The notes under the pieces were generated by a model. It had not been told where the DNA came from. It searched no databases and was given only the letters and a program-made list of their open reading frames with translations. A stretch of DNA of 64,000 bases from Toxorhynchites rutilus septentrionalis (Eukaryota > Arthropoda > Insecta > Diptera > Culicidae): the NCBI RefSeq assembly GCF_029784135.1, contig NC_073746.1:248257307-248321306 (forward strand). Direction: 5' to 3'. Below are positions 34,252 to 44,884 of the stretch, in pieces; position 1 is the stretch's first letter, and each line of letters starts with the position of its first letter. A program made the position numbers and the translations under genes.

Positions 34252-35738
34252 TAAATTCGCATGAATTCTCAAAATGGAAGCGTTTACTCCGCGTTGTCGC
34301 ATATGTTCTTCGTTTCGTATCAAACATTCACCTGAAAAGGAAGCGTAAATCAATAACCATCGGACCACTTACACAAGTCGAGTTTCAAGAAGCAGAACGT
34401 TTCCTATACCGACAGCTGCAACAACAAACATATCCAGAGGAAGTGAAGCTACTGCATAATCCGGAAACAAGTGAACGCCTACTTCCAAAAACAAGTAATT
34501 TATATAAACTTAGCCCAGTTGTAGACAAACATGGTGTTCTTCGCATGCGTGGTCGTATTGATGCATGTACATTCGCTTTCGCCTGTTGCAAGCAACCAAT
34601 TTTGCTTCCGAAAAGAGATCATGTAACAGACTTATTGATAGCTGACTACCACCAGAAATACCAACACATCAACCATGAAACCGCTATGAACGAAATCAAA
34701 CAGAAATTTTACATTCCGCAACTTAGATCAGCATACAATCGTGTGCGCCGAAATTGTCAATTATGCAAAATTCGTCGAGCAAATCCTCAACCACCCATCA
34801 TGGGGAATCTTCCAGCAGCTCGACTTGCAGCATTTACTCGTCCGTTTTCCTACACTGGAATAGACTATTTCGGACCCATCATGGTGGTAGTAGGACGAAG
34901 AGTGGAGAAACGCTGGGGAGTATTATTGACCTGCTTAACAATCCGTGCGATTCACATCGAGATCGCACATTCTTTAACAACTGACTCGTGTATTCTCGCT
35001 GTGCGGAATTTTATTGCACGTAGAGGATCTCCTATTGAAATCGTCAGCGATCGTGGTACAAATTTTATTGGCGCTAGCCGCGAATTACGTGCAGTCCTAC
35101 AACAACTTAGCCAAGAGAGGATGATGGAGTACTTCGAGGGTCCGGACACCAAGTGGACCTTTAATCCGCCAGCTTCACCGCACTTTGGAGGTTGTTGGGA
35201 AAGAATGATTCAGTCGGTTAAAAAGGTGTTGAACCAGATGAAGTTCCCTCGACATCCTACTGATGAGATCCTGCAAAATATGATGATAGAAGTGGAAATG
35301 ATGATTAATTCACGCCCACTCACTCATGTACCGTTAGATGATGAATCCTGTTTTCCATTGACTCCTAACCACTTTTTAATGGGCTCGTCTAATGGTAGTA
35401 AACCGTTGATCCCCTTTGACGGCAGTTCATCGATGCTGAAGAAATCCTGGAAGATGTCACAAGTTTATGCCAACGAATTTTGGAAGAAGTGGATTTCTGA
35501 ATATCTTCCAACCTTGACACGAAGAACAAAATGGTTCCAGCCGATAAAACCCATCGAGAAGGGAGACATCGTATTAATAGTAGACAGCAATCTCCCTCGA
35601 AACTGTTGGCCCAAGGGTCGGGTCGTGGATGTGGTGTTTTCCAAAGATGGTCAGGTTCGTCGAGCAGCCGTTCAAACTTCACATGGAATATTGGAGAGGC
35701 CGGCCGTGAAAATCGCCGTTTTAGATGTCGGTATATAA
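34104..35738 (+). CDS. BEL integrase and C-terminal domain
   Basis: Starts inside the old pol with SNRWFRGPEFLWLPENEWPQ, the conserved linker after RNase H. An HHCC zinc-binding region (HQKYQHINHE ... CQLCKIRRA) precedes the integrase core: GIDYFGP (first Asp), VSDRGTNF (second Asp) and FGGCWERMIQSVKKVL (Glu). The C-terminal DUF5641-type block contains NLPRNCWPKGRVVDVVFSK and ILERPAVKIAVL. The frame is open for 544 codons, but it has been separated from the upstream pol by the RNase H deletion. Confidence 0.88.
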   Translation: MCATSNRWFRGPEFLWLPENEWPQEKRDTETTTEELRSSVLHHTLHEPLINSHEFSKWKRLLRVVAYVLRFVSNIHLKRKRKSITIGPLTQVEFQEAERFLYRQLQQQTYPEEVKLLHNPETSERLLPKTSNLYKLSPVVDKHGVLRMRGRIDACTFAFACCKQPILLPKRDHVTDLLIADYHQKYQHINHETAMNEIKQKFYIPQLRSAYNRVRRNCQLCKIRRANPQPPIMGNLPAARLAAFTRPFSYTGIDYFGPIMVVVGRRVEKRWGVLLTCLTIRAIHIEIAHSLTTDSCILAVRNFIARRGSPIEIVSDRGTNFIGASRELRAVLQQLSQERMMEYFEGPDTKWTFNPPASPHFGGCWERMIQSVKKVLNQMKFPRHPTDEILQNMMIEVEMMINSRPLTHVPLDDESCFPLTPNHFLMGSSNGSKPLIPFDGSSSMLKKSWKMSQVYANEFWKKWISEYLPTLTRRTKWFQPIKPIEKGDIVLIVDSNLPRNCWPKGRVVDVVFSKDGQVRRAAVQTSHGILERPAVKIAVLDVGI

Positions 35739-35778
35739 TATAAGTAAGCCGAACGAGATTCGTCGTACCGTGGGGGAG

Positions 35779-36485
35779 TGTTGCAAACCAATGACAGACA
35801 TATGATCCACAAACAATGGTTGCAACGGTTGCAACAAACCGCCATCTGAAAAGGCCTTTTCGGAATCAAACTATTGGACCTCGATATCACACAAACCTTG
35901 CGCTCGATAATTGTTGTACGCAACTAAAGGATTTATGTTGTATAGAACAAAAACTTTGAATTTATTGTTCAAATTGACTAGCGGCCCAATTCTATGTTTT
36001 AATAAGTTTACCGCAAAGTCATTGGAATAGCTTTGCTGTTGCACTCAAACAGACTCTCGCAACAACGCAGACGCACACACTCTCTCACACAAAAAACGCA
36101 TCGCAGCTGCTCACTGCTCACTCTCTCACTATGTTTGTGTTTACGTCAAGAATACGAACATTTACGACCGTTTACGACTGTTCACGACGACCGCGCTTTA
36201 TTTTTTAGCGATTTTATTTATAGTAAGATTTAAAGGCGCTCTTACACTGAAGATCCTTTCATTTCCATATTGAAGTAAAGAGAAGAAAGATAGTGCAGTT
36301 TTAAGAATAAATATTCAAAGTGTAAATTATAGTGAATAATAGGAACACTAAACGTAGGAAAACTCAATTTTATATTTTATTCCATGTTATTGAATTATGT
36401 TAAACTTCTAGGGATTTTTTAACCTACCACCGAATAAAGAATAAAGGTTCAAAAAATTGGAAAAGTTCCTGTTGCTCACGCAACA
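35779..36485 (+). repeat. 3' LTR of the BEL element (707 bp)
   Basis: Full-length LTR of this copy. Contains 251 bp at 35978-36228 absent from the 5' LTR, including CT-rich and TTTACGAC-repeat sequence. AATAAA is at 36433-36438. TSD GACAG follows at 36486-36490. Confidence 0.92.
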
Positions 36486-36741
36486 GACAGGGTAAAGAGG
36501 AAGGTGCGAGCATACGGGCTTGGGCTCGAAGTATGAATAAAAAGAAAATGCCGAAAGTTGTTTAATAGTTTTTATTTTACTGTCTAAAATTTTCAAAAGG
36601 ATCGGTCTACTGGGCGAATTTCTACAGCGTTTTTTCCGTGATGCAATTTGATGTGACACACACTTTATATTAACACGGAACGAAAAGGGTCTTCACATAT
36701 TGAACGAAAATGAGTAATTCAAAACAACTACTTTATCAGGA

Positions 36742-36747
<6 letters not shown>

Positions 36748-36822
<75 letters not shown>
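36748..36822. repeat. (TA)n microsatellite
   Basis: About 36 uninterrupted TA units. Confidence 0.97.
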
Positions 36823-36824
<2 letters not shown>

Positions 36825-36865
36825 TTTAAAACTTTTCTTGAATCGTTGATTAGGTGAACAAACAT

Positions 36866-37115
36866 GCTCCCTTGGCCGAGTGGTTAGCGTCATAACTAAC
36901 ATGCCGGGTGTTCGGATTCGATTCTCGTTCTGGTCGGGGGAATTTATCGTCAAAGAAATTTCCTTCGACTGGCACTGTGATCACGCGTATTCTAGAGCCC
37001 ACTCAGAATGCATTCAAGGCGTATCTCAACTAAGTACTAATAAAAATGACGTAAGTAATACTACGTTGAGACGGCGAAGTTCCTCTAGGAACGTTAGTGC
37101 CATTGAAGAAGAAGA
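36866..37115 (+). mobile_element. tRNA-derived SINE, copy 2, with 14-bp TSD
   Basis: A box TGGCCGAGTGG at 36873-36883 and B box GTTCGGATTCGATTCTC follow tRNA spacing. The body continues TCAAAGAAATTTCCTTCGAC ... ACGTTGAGACGG ... and ends in (GAA)n. The 14-bp AGGTGAACAAACAT flanks both sides (36852-36865, 37116-37129), proving L1/LINE-type insertion. About 250 bp. No named family is claimed. Confidence 0.9.
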
Positions 37116-37390
37116 AGGTGAACAAACATTGCCCCCAATAAATCCATAATAACAAAACGTCTGAGTGATGAAACCATATGCTCGAGGAAATATATCAATG
37201 AAACCAAAAGATATATGAAACTTATTCCTTTTTGTTATGTTTTTTTTAAATATTTTGGCACTGAGAAAAGAGATTGATCAATTTTAAAACTGTTTGTTGT
37301 TTTTCTCAAAACAAAAACATGTCTTCTCATCTGACATCACTGATCATACCGAGAAAAACTGACTGAAGTCTCTCCAGTCTACCGAATAAA

Positions 37391-38487
37391 GTGCGATTCA
37401 CATACGACATCCACGTCACGTTCGCGTTCCGTCCCGTCACGTTGCGTCAATTATTCTTCCAAACAGTTCTTATACAAACATTCACATACACCGGCAACGG
37501 CAACTTCGACTTGCCGTTGCTGGTGTAAGTGAATGCTTCAATAGGAATTGCATGGAAGAACCATGTGCGATTCACATAGCACGTTACGGAGAAGAACGTC
37601 TACGTTCCGTCAACGTCTCCACCAATTCACACATGCAGTCAATGCTTCCACCAGCACCGTCACGTCAAATGCCAAACGAATGATTTGTTTCATTTTATTC
37701 ATGGTGTCGCCACCTACAACAATTTTAAATTGCAATGCCCTCTTTCAAATCAGCATGCCTAGAATCAGTTCTAAATTTTGAAAAATTCAATGAGAATCAT
37801 TGAATTCAATTATTTAAATGCTTAAACCCCGTAGTCCGACCCTTATTCAACAATAATAATAAATAGAACAATTCTCTCAACTAGTCGCGAATGATTTTCA
37901 CTCCGAAATTTGGAGCGAAGAGATATGTTGGCATAAAAAGTACAGTAAGTTACTTATAATGCGATATGCTGAGGCACCACTCATTGTCGCATTGGAGTCG
38001 ATTTTGACCAATAATTGGACTTTCGCGACTGGTGGCGACTTTCAATGTGGGGCCATAATTTGGGCCTCGAACTCAATGTTTACAAAAATGTCCAATTAGA
38101 GGTAAAAATGACTAATTAAACGTGTTGCACACAGATCACAGATCACAGAGCTTACTGTCGATTTAGATGTAAATTACTGTGTTTTGTGTCAAAACAAAAG
38201 CCGAGACACAAAGCTCAGACAGAAACCAAACGAGCCGTCCGTCTCCGTCAATTATTCTTTTCTACAAATCCTGCCGGTCGTTTTCGTTGAACGCATGCTG
38301 ACGGGTCGTTACGTTGCTGGTGTATGTGAATGTTTTCACGGGAATTGCATGGTAGAATCATTGACGCATCGTGACGTGACGGGACGTGAACGTGACGTGT
38401 ATGTTGTATGTGAATCGCACTTAATTGACGCAACGTTACGTGACGGACCGTGAACGTGATGTGGATGTTGTATGTGAATCGCGTTTA
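37391..38487. mobile_element. Fold-back MITE cluster with GTGCGATTCACATAC ends
   Basis: The 60-bp block at 37391-37453 (GTGCGATTCACATACGACAT, CACGTTCGCG...) is found inverted at about 38422-38487 and again at 38359-38421. A further direct-oriented partial copy starts at 37564. Interior pieces also pair in inverted order (GGAATTGCATGGAAGAACCA with GGAATTGCATGGTAGAATCA). At least two copies of one palindromic non-autonomous element have been inserted or rearranged here. Confidence 0.75.
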
Positions 38488-38639
38488 AAAGATTTCAATG
38501 AAACTCGTGTACTGGAATGGAATATTTTGCTCGTCTCGACAGTGACTGAAGCCGAGACGAGACGAGACGAATTGCTCGTCTCGTTTTTTGGAATAGGGCC
38601 CTAAATCTCACCTAATAACAAACTATAGTCACGCCATTC

Positions 38640-38911
38640 CCGTGCACCCGTGGCCGAGTGGTTAGCGTTTCACATTATCATGCCGGGTGTTCGAGTTCGA
38701 TTCCCGTTCTGGTCCGGGGATTTTTCATCAAAGAAATTTCCTTCGATTTGCACTGTGGTCACGCGTATTCTAGAACTTGCCACTCCAGAATACATTTATG
38801 GCGTGTTATTCAGCACAGAAATGTCAACTAAGTATTAATAAATGACGCTAGTTAATGCATACGTTGAGACGGCAAAAGTTCCACAGAGAACGTTAACGCC
38901 ATTCAAGAAGA
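38640..38911 (+). mobile_element. tRNA-derived SINE, copy 3, with 13-bp TSD
   Basis: Best-preserved head: CCGTGGCCGAGTGGTTAGCG (A box) and GTGTTCGAGTTCGATTCCCG (B box). Ends in (AAG)n. AGTCACGCCATTC is duplicated at 38627-38639 and 38912-38924. Same family as copies at 23.0 and 36.9 kb. Confidence 0.92.
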
Positions 38912-39426
38912 AGTCACGCCATTCGCCTACGGATAGTGATTTGGGCCATCTCATTCTTTCCTAACAAGTGATCGCGTAATTAACGAACTATAATAAAACC
39001 ATTGTCATTCGCTATTTGCTGTTTTCAAACATCGCGATCTTGGGCTGTTTCTCCTTTTCGCCCTTAACATCCGCTGCTTTAGCATCCTCTCCAATAGTAC
39101 AAATCCGTCGTTTGAGATGATAACGCCAACCAAGTGTCGGTATGCCTCTCCGGAATCTGAACTGTCTCTTCAACAAGCCTTGTTTACTACCTTTAATATT
39201 TGTTAGTTTGTTGTATATTGTTTTTCCAAGTAAGTTCAACAGGCATATTTGTATATACGACTCTGAGCTTGATTTAACGTTTAAGTGCGGATCGTGCAGC
39301 GTGGAACACTACTTGGGCACGCTACTTCTGGCGCAAGGAACGAATGACATTACGAGCCCTTCGTTACTACAGAATACCACTTTTTGTATTCCCGTTGTTG
39401 GGGGAAATCGATATGACTAGGAGATG

Positions 39427-40330
39427 TTAGGAGAGTCCATCGTCTTGTCGAAGTCCTATGTAAGTCTCACACGATTCCGTCAAATCGCCTGAAATTCTCA
39501 TACTGCATCGCACAACGCTTATCGTTTCCTGAATCAGTCTTGTCAGCTTTCGTTGGAAAGCGATGTTCGTCCATGATTCTCCATAGCTGTCGTCGGTCGA
39601 TTGTATCCTATGTGGCCTCGAAATCGACAAAGATGTGGTGCGTAGGGTGCGTAGGCTGATACTCGCGGCACTTTTGGAGGATCTTGCATCGTATTCTCAG
39701 TCTGCACATTCTTTCGTTGATTGGCCATTATTTAATCGTCCTATCTGCACCTCATCACGACGAAAGCTGCACCCAGTTCGTGTATATTGCCGCAGCTCTG
39801 ATAGATGGTATAGCCACCTTGAAACGATCGCATCATCGAACCTTTCCAGCACACCTCCTGCAGCGCTACAATGTTGAAATTGCGGGCTCTCAATGTTGCC
39901 GAAAGAATTCGGGTACTCCCAAGAAAGTTGAGAGACTTGCAGTTTCATCGGACTAGATGTTCTTTGTGTTCTTTGCGTGGGTCTAGTCCGGTTGTCCTGT
40001 TTCGAACTTCTTTGTGAATTTTCATTTTTATGGATGGCTTGTAGTCTCGCCGGGGATCATCGTGCACAACTCTATTTAGAGTCAACATACAACCATGATC
40101 CCACCGGGGCTGGCACCCGATCTTTATTATGGTTACTGGTACCCCAATCGGCATCGCAAGGAAGTAGGGATAGGTGTTACTGGACAAGACCACGAATGGG
40201 GTCTAATTCATGCCTACAGGTACGCAAAGTACAAATGGTATGTTTAGTCCAGTCGTTTACCAAAATAACGACTAGTATATGCACTGATTTGCCTCTAATT
40301 GGTCATACCGAGGAACCACCCAGTGTCGCA
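39427..40330 (-). pseudogene. RTE-clade retrotransposon remnant, endonuclease start fused to RT piece
   Basis: On the minus strand, 39960-39690 encodes the endonuclease start (NFNI-AL-EVCWKGS type, YTIYQSCGNIHELG, ANQRKNVQTEN). It runs directly into reverse transcriptase sequence at 39670-39427 (HHLFVDFEA-type, IDRRQLWRIMDEHRF). The endonuclease body and the RT start between them are deleted. Upstream 40330-39970 is 5' UTR/early ORF shared with 14600-14700. Frames are broken. Confidence 0.65.
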
Positions 40331-42416
40331 TTAGATGCGATTGTGACCTGTAGTTGGACATATCAACAACGCAAACAATGTGACAACAGGAAAATCATTG
40401 AAAATACAACAAATAACCATTAGAAAAGTGGGCAAAATACATAATCTAGTCAAGTGAATGGAAAATGAGGTTTACCTTCACTTGGTTAATTCGATTTCAA
40501 TACTGACGGATGACTTGGATACTTTTTAAATGATCCTATATTTTCAAAGCAGATCAGAGGCGAATAAACTGAAAAGTTTAAAGCCTCTATAATCCATCAC
40601 ATCATCATCATCGGAGCAGATCCTTAAGATGTGAGTCTTGTATCACGTTGAAGTAGGATACTCATTTGCGTGATAGGAAGCGGTGGCTCACACCATTGAG
40701 GAATATGGCGAATCCTTCGGCTAAGGAGGTCTGGGTTGATAGCTCAGGATTTGATATGTGGCTTGTTGCACATGGATAACTTTTCAAACACTGGTTGTTT
40801 AATTTTCGCGCTGTCGGTCGCGAACAGGAAGATATCCGCAGGAAATTTCGGATGTATAGAACCCAGTTGGAACATTTCTATAAATAACTTTTATTTCTCA
40901 CTTTAGTTATTTCTAATTACTTCTTCTAACCTGTTTAAACATTTTAGTTCAACTTTTCCCGTCGGTACTTGACCGATGTGTATGCGCTGAATCAAGTACA
41001 AAGATAGCGGGCTTCACCAATTATGAGGAGCAGGCTGCAAAACAAAGGATGTATTACTTCATCATAATATTTATACGGAAGTATAATCATTTTTTTCTTA
41101 AATTCACGTGAACTGTTTCGTCATTACTTTTGTTGGGGCCCGAATAAGGTTTAGCACTTTAAAACCGAAAAATAACGCTCGCCAATACTTTGTACTTGTG
41201 ACACTTATTCTTAGTCTAACCGTTGACAGATTTGTTAAGTGAGCACCCTTATAAGTTAAATCGTAAATAAGAAATGTGTGCTTAGAACATACTGCCACTC
41301 GCCGTTCGCATTTGTAACTACAAAATTTTGTTCCTGATGCGATGGCATATCAGCCCTAAAATATTCATTTACATTTATTTCTCCATTCTCGCATGTTATT
41401 TCGCACTATAAATTAAAGCATCATATTTTTTCGAATTTTCGATTCCATCTCTATCTCTTTCTCTTGAAAGATTCATCCGCTATGTTTGATAGTTCGTATT
41501 ATACATTAGTTTTTAGTCAACTGCTGACTTTATGGTAAGCTTGCATAACATTAAATTACATTACAGTGTTACTTCTACAAATAAATGTATTTTTCACTCT
41601 CATTGCTTACAGCCTAATGCAGCAAGCAAAATATTTCTAGCTTCTGTCCTATTCCGTGCGACACTTGATGATCTCATATTACTTGCTTCTTATCTAAGGC
41701 AGTGATGTTTTCCAGATTTCGTGTATTTTATATCCGATAATATAAACATTTGCAACATTTTCGTGGCGTAAACACTTCGCCAGTCTCCAGTATTTTTTTT
41801 TAAATTTTTTGTCAAAAAATAGCTTGTGTGCTGTAAATTTTTACGCATTATCTTGAATTTAATTCATTTGATATCTATTGTTTTTTTTTGTTCTTTAAAT
41901 TAAACAGAAAAGTGGACCAAAGTCACAATTTTTAACTACACAAATCCTGTTTGTTCGTCTTGTTTCAGACAAAAATAACACAAACTCTTGGTTATGTTCA
42001 AACAGAGAACGCTGCTTTCGAAAGCACATGAAAAGAGTTTCGGGATTTTAATTTTGTTTTACCTTGCGCCTAAACTTGATTCATATATTTTGGAATGAAT
42101 TATCTATAATATGTTTAGTGAGCATCTATTCTTATCCTGCGTCCCCTCTACAAATTATGTTAGACATCCGAAAGATTCCTTTCAATTTACTACCATTTGT
42201 TGTCTATCTACAGACATCGAATAGTGGTAGAGCAGAACATCTTTCGACTTAACTTACTCAGATAACACTCTACTAGTGCTCTTAAAAACACATCTGTAAT
42301 ACACAAATAAACTGATATGGTGAATCCCAAAAAACGAGCTTTGTTGAGAAAAAAAACCGTGCAATTTACATAGCAAGAGACGAGTAGTTTCTAGCAGTAA
42401 TATTTTGAGTGGCCTC
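40331..42416. other. AT-rich sequence with no gene seen
   Basis: No ORF, splice structure or transposase block could be recognised on either strand. Several T-rich and TTTGTT stretches occur. Function unknown. Confidence 0.5.
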
Positions 42417-43320
42417 AAAGGTGTTCAACATCAAATTACATCACGGAAAACACGCCGAAGTAAATTACCCATTGTGTAGTTTCTCTTGAAAATTTGGCTA
42501 CAAGAAGTTTAAAGTGTATTGTTTACACTGTATTTTTATCGCTGTTAGACAACAGGGGGTCGATTTCGGACCAGCTGCTGATTGGTCAATTCTTAATAGT
42601 TGCCAATGATATTTGAAAATATACTTCGACATAATGTACTCATGGTATGCACTCTCAGGCCGAGGACATAGTAAACACGAAAGCTCTTTTGTTTACGACT
42701 GTGAAAATCAAATGCAAATGTCATAGCGATGAACTCCAATTGATCGCTTCGCATCGTACCGCACCGCTTTTACTATGTCCTCGGCCTAAGAAGCCAGTTG
42801 TCACGTCTTCTCTTAGGTTTTAGAAAATTGCGTCACCCAAAAAGCAACATCGCAAATTGATTTTGCGCAAGCACTTTGAAAAACCTCAACTTTCTCATCG
42901 GGACATCGGAAAACAACTCGGAATCGTGCAGCCAACGGTGAGTCGTGTGATTAAAAGTTACTACGAAGCCCTGAGCGTCTACTACAACTACTGCTCTTCA
43001 CCACCTAGCACAAGTTTGATGTTCCCGAGGAAGTAAGGAAGCAGAAACCTTCAAATTTTGCTAAGAAAAACATGATTTGGCAAGTGATCTGCTCATGTGG
43101 TGAACGGAGTGCGCCGTTCGTGATGACCGGGACTGTAAAGGGGCAGATCTACCTCAAGGAGTGTCTACATAAGCGTCTGCTTCCTCTGTTGAAGCAACCT
43201 ACGATCGTCTGGCTAGATTTAGATTCGTGTCACTATTCAAAGGATGTCCTGGAGTGGTACGAAAGGATGTCATGGAATGATACGAAGCCAACGAAGTCAC
43301 TTTCGTTTCCAAGGACATGA
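42417..43320 (+). pseudogene. Diverged ITmD37E relic with a MITE inside
   Basis: The left end AAAGGTGTTCAACATCAAAT resembles the ITmD37E TIR. The N-terminal region (LSHRDIGKQLGIVQPTVSRV-like, about 42890-42950) is followed by a deletion and then KNMIWQVICSCGERSAPFVM, GTVKGQIYLKECLHKRLLPL and the VWLDLDSCHYSKDVLEWYER region. The right TIR is not found. Middle and end are deleted, frames broken. Confidence 0.75.
42658..42786. mobile_element. 129-bp MITE with GGCCGAGGACATAGTAAA ends
   Basis: Perfect 18-bp inverted repeats (42658-42675, 42769-42786) enclose a non-coding core. It interrupts the 5' part of the ITmD37E relic. The flanks TCA and TAA may be a degenerate 3-bp duplication. Confidence 0.75.
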
Positions 43321-43587
43321 AAATCATGCAAATCATGCAGAGACAAATGAAGTTCAAAACCAATCTCGAGATGCTTTGTTCATTGCATTCGAAGATAAAA
43401 GGCAGATACTGAAATGTTTGGAAAACAATGTCGAAAACTGGGCCTTTATAAGGTCGTGGCAACTAACGGGTGTTCATTAAAAATGAGAATGATCTCAATA
43501 CCAATACACAGTTCGTTCGGAACTGGTTCTGAACTGCATACAAAGTTCATCGTTCACCGTACACAGTTCGTTCTGCACTGAACTGTA

Positions 43588-44884
43588 AAGGGTGTGTAAC
43601 ATCAAATTGCATCACGGAAAAAACGCTGTAGAAATTTAATTTTTAGGAAATATCTTCAGCTTTTGCTTATAACCAGATAAGAGTGTATAGCCAACGTGAT
43701 GGCCATGCTTCACTGTCAATTTTTCGTAAATTTGGAAAAATGTCGTCGAACGAAAAAGAGCGTCGTGAATTAATCCTGCGCACTCATTTCGAGAATCCGG
43801 AGTTGTCACATCGGGACATCGGTAAGATGCTGGGAATCGTCCAATCCACGGTCAGCAGAGTACTAAAACGATACTTCGAGAACCTAACCATCGACCGGAA
43901 GGTGAAGAACGGCAAAAATGGATGCTCCGTCAGTGAAAAAGATCACAAGCGCGTAGTTAAGCGGTTTAGACGTGATCCGAGAAGTTCGGTCCGGGATGTC
44001 GCCAATAATCTGAATTTGTCACGTTCATTCGTCCAGCGGACCAAGCAGCGGGAGGGCCTGCGTACATACAAGGTTCAGAAGGCTCCTCACCGCGTCGAAA
44101 GGCAAAACATGGTGGGGAAGACGAGAGCCCGGAAGCTGTACACCGAAATTCTGACGAAGCCGCATTGCCTGGTAATGGACGACGAAACCTACGTCAAAGC
44201 GGACTTTCGTCAGCTGCCGGGCCTGTTGTTCTTCTCCGCAGAGCACAAATTCAGCGTTCCGGAGGAGATTCGCAAGCAGAAACTATCCAAGTTTGCCAAA
44301 AAGTACATGGTGTGGCAAGCGATCTGCTCTTGCGGAAAGCGGAGCGCCCCCTTCGTGATGACCGGCACGGTAAACGGGCAGGTTTACCTTAAGGAGTGCC
44401 TACAGAAGCGCTCACTACCACTATTGAAGCAGCACGAGGGCCCGACCATCTTCTGGCCGGATCTCGCTTCGTGCCACTATTCAAAGGACGTGTTGGAGTG
44501 GTACGAAGCCAACGGGGTCACCTTCGTGCCAAAGGAAATGAACCCGCCCAACGCGCCGGAGCTTCGCCCAATAGAGAAATATTGGGCGATTATGAAGCAG
44601 GCCCTCCGGAAGAACCCAAAAGTTGTCAAATCGGAGGCGGACTTCAAGAGAAAATGGATTTCTGTTCAAAAAAACTACAACCTGACGTTGTACAGAACCT
44701 TATGGACGGGGTAAAGAGGAAGGTGCGAGCATACGGGCTTGGGCTCGAAGTATGAATAAAAAGAAAATGCCAAAAGTGGTTTAATAGTTTTTATTTTACT
44801 TTCTAAAATTTTCAAAGGGATCGGTCTACTGGGCGAATTTCTACAGCGTTTTTTTCGTGATGCAATTTGATGTGACACGCCCTT
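43588..44884 (+). mobile_element. ITmD37E copy C (1297 bp) with TIRs and TA duplication
   Basis: TIRs AAGGGTGTGTAACATC and (inverted) AAGGGCGTGTCACATC, TA at 43586-43587 and 44885-44886. Very similar to copies A and B along its length. Uninterrupted. Confidence 0.93.
43740..44714 (+). CDS. DD37E transposase of ITmD37E copy C
   Basis: 324 aa from ATG 43740 (MSSNEKERRELILR); the open frame extends further upstream but the conserved start is used. HTH regions, VMDDETYV, FWPDLASCHYSK and RPIEKYW are all present, with 37 residues between the second Asp and the Glu. A run of seven A's (one less than copy A) shifts the tail to QKNYNLTLYRTLWTG-stop, so about 27 normal C-terminal residues are read in another frame (44690-44755). 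Otherwise the least damaged copy here. Confidence 0.87.
   Translation: MSSNEKERRELILRTHFENPELSHRDIGKMLGIVQSTVSRVLKRYFENLTIDRKVKNGKNGCSVSEKDHKRVVKRFRRDPRSSVRDVANNLNLSRSFVQRTKQREGLRTYKVQKAPHRVERQNMVGKTRARKLYTEILTKPHCLVMDDETYVKADFRQLPGLLFFSAEHKFSVPEEIRKQKLSKFAKKYMVWQAICSCGKRSAPFVMTGTVNGQVYLKECLQKRSLPLLKQHEGPTIFWPDLASCHYSKDVLEWYEANGVTFVPKEMNPPNAPELRPIEKYWAIMKQALRKNPKVVKSEADFKRKWISVQKNYNLTLYRTLWTG

Larger units (their letters stand above)
30023..36485 (+). mobile_element. BEL/Pao LTR retrotransposon, 6.46 kb, defective
   Basis: LTRs begin TGTTGCAAACC and end CACGCAACA. The 5-bp GACAG occurs on both sides (30018-30022 and 36486-36490). A purine tract GGGGGAG lies just before the 3' LTR. Coding order is gag with PHD finger, zinc cluster and aspartic protease, reverse transcriptase, (deleted) RNase H, integrase and C-terminal domain, the BEL/Pao order; no envelope gene is present. 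Three frame breaks (about 31.82, 32.74 and 34.11 kb), loss of most of RNase H, and unequal LTRs show that it cannot be autonomous. It lies in the transposase of ITmD37E copy A. Confidence 0.95.
27602..36665 (+). mobile_element. ITmD37E copy A, split by ITmD37E copy B and by a BEL retrotransposon
   Basis: Identical ends AAGTGTGTGTCACATCAAAT at 27602 and inverted at 36665 define the element; TA follows on the right, CA (one mutation) precedes on the left. Taking out copy B with its TA (1298 bp) and the BEL with its 5-bp TSD (6468 bp) leaves 1298 bp, exactly the family length. The transposase starts MSSNEKERRKLILRTHFENP at 27754, is cut at 27876, resumes at 29175 (stop codon at about 29216), continues to 30022 and finishes beyond the BEL at 36491. 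Dead by two insertions and a nonsense change. Confidence 0.92.
27198..38601. mobile_element. TAA-flanked PIF/Harbinger-like element carrying the nested stack
   Basis: Both outer ends read inward GGGCCCTATTCCA, followed by A-rich sequence and ACGAGACGAGC; the match runs about 30 bp. TAA flanks each side directly (27195-27197 and 38602-38604). A 3-bp TWA duplication and GG-starting TIRs are typical of PIF/Harbinger. No transposase of that family is seen. After removing ITmD37E A with its insertions, two SINE/MITE insertions and the fold-back repeat, less than about 1.3 kb is left, so the original was probably a non-autonomous element. Alternatively these are two separate MITE copies in opposite orientation; the matching TSD favours one element. 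Confidence 0.6.

Noticed and set aside
30023..36485. Endogenous retrovirus or errantivirus
   Set aside because: The RT and integrase are BEL/Pao type and no envelope-like frame exists between integrase and the 3' LTR.
36866..36940. Possible tRNA gene (A and B boxes), likewise at 23.0, 38.6 and 48.3 kb
   Set aside because: The boxes belong to SINE heads: acceptor stems do not pair, bodies continue into shared non-tRNA sequence and two copies have target-site duplications.
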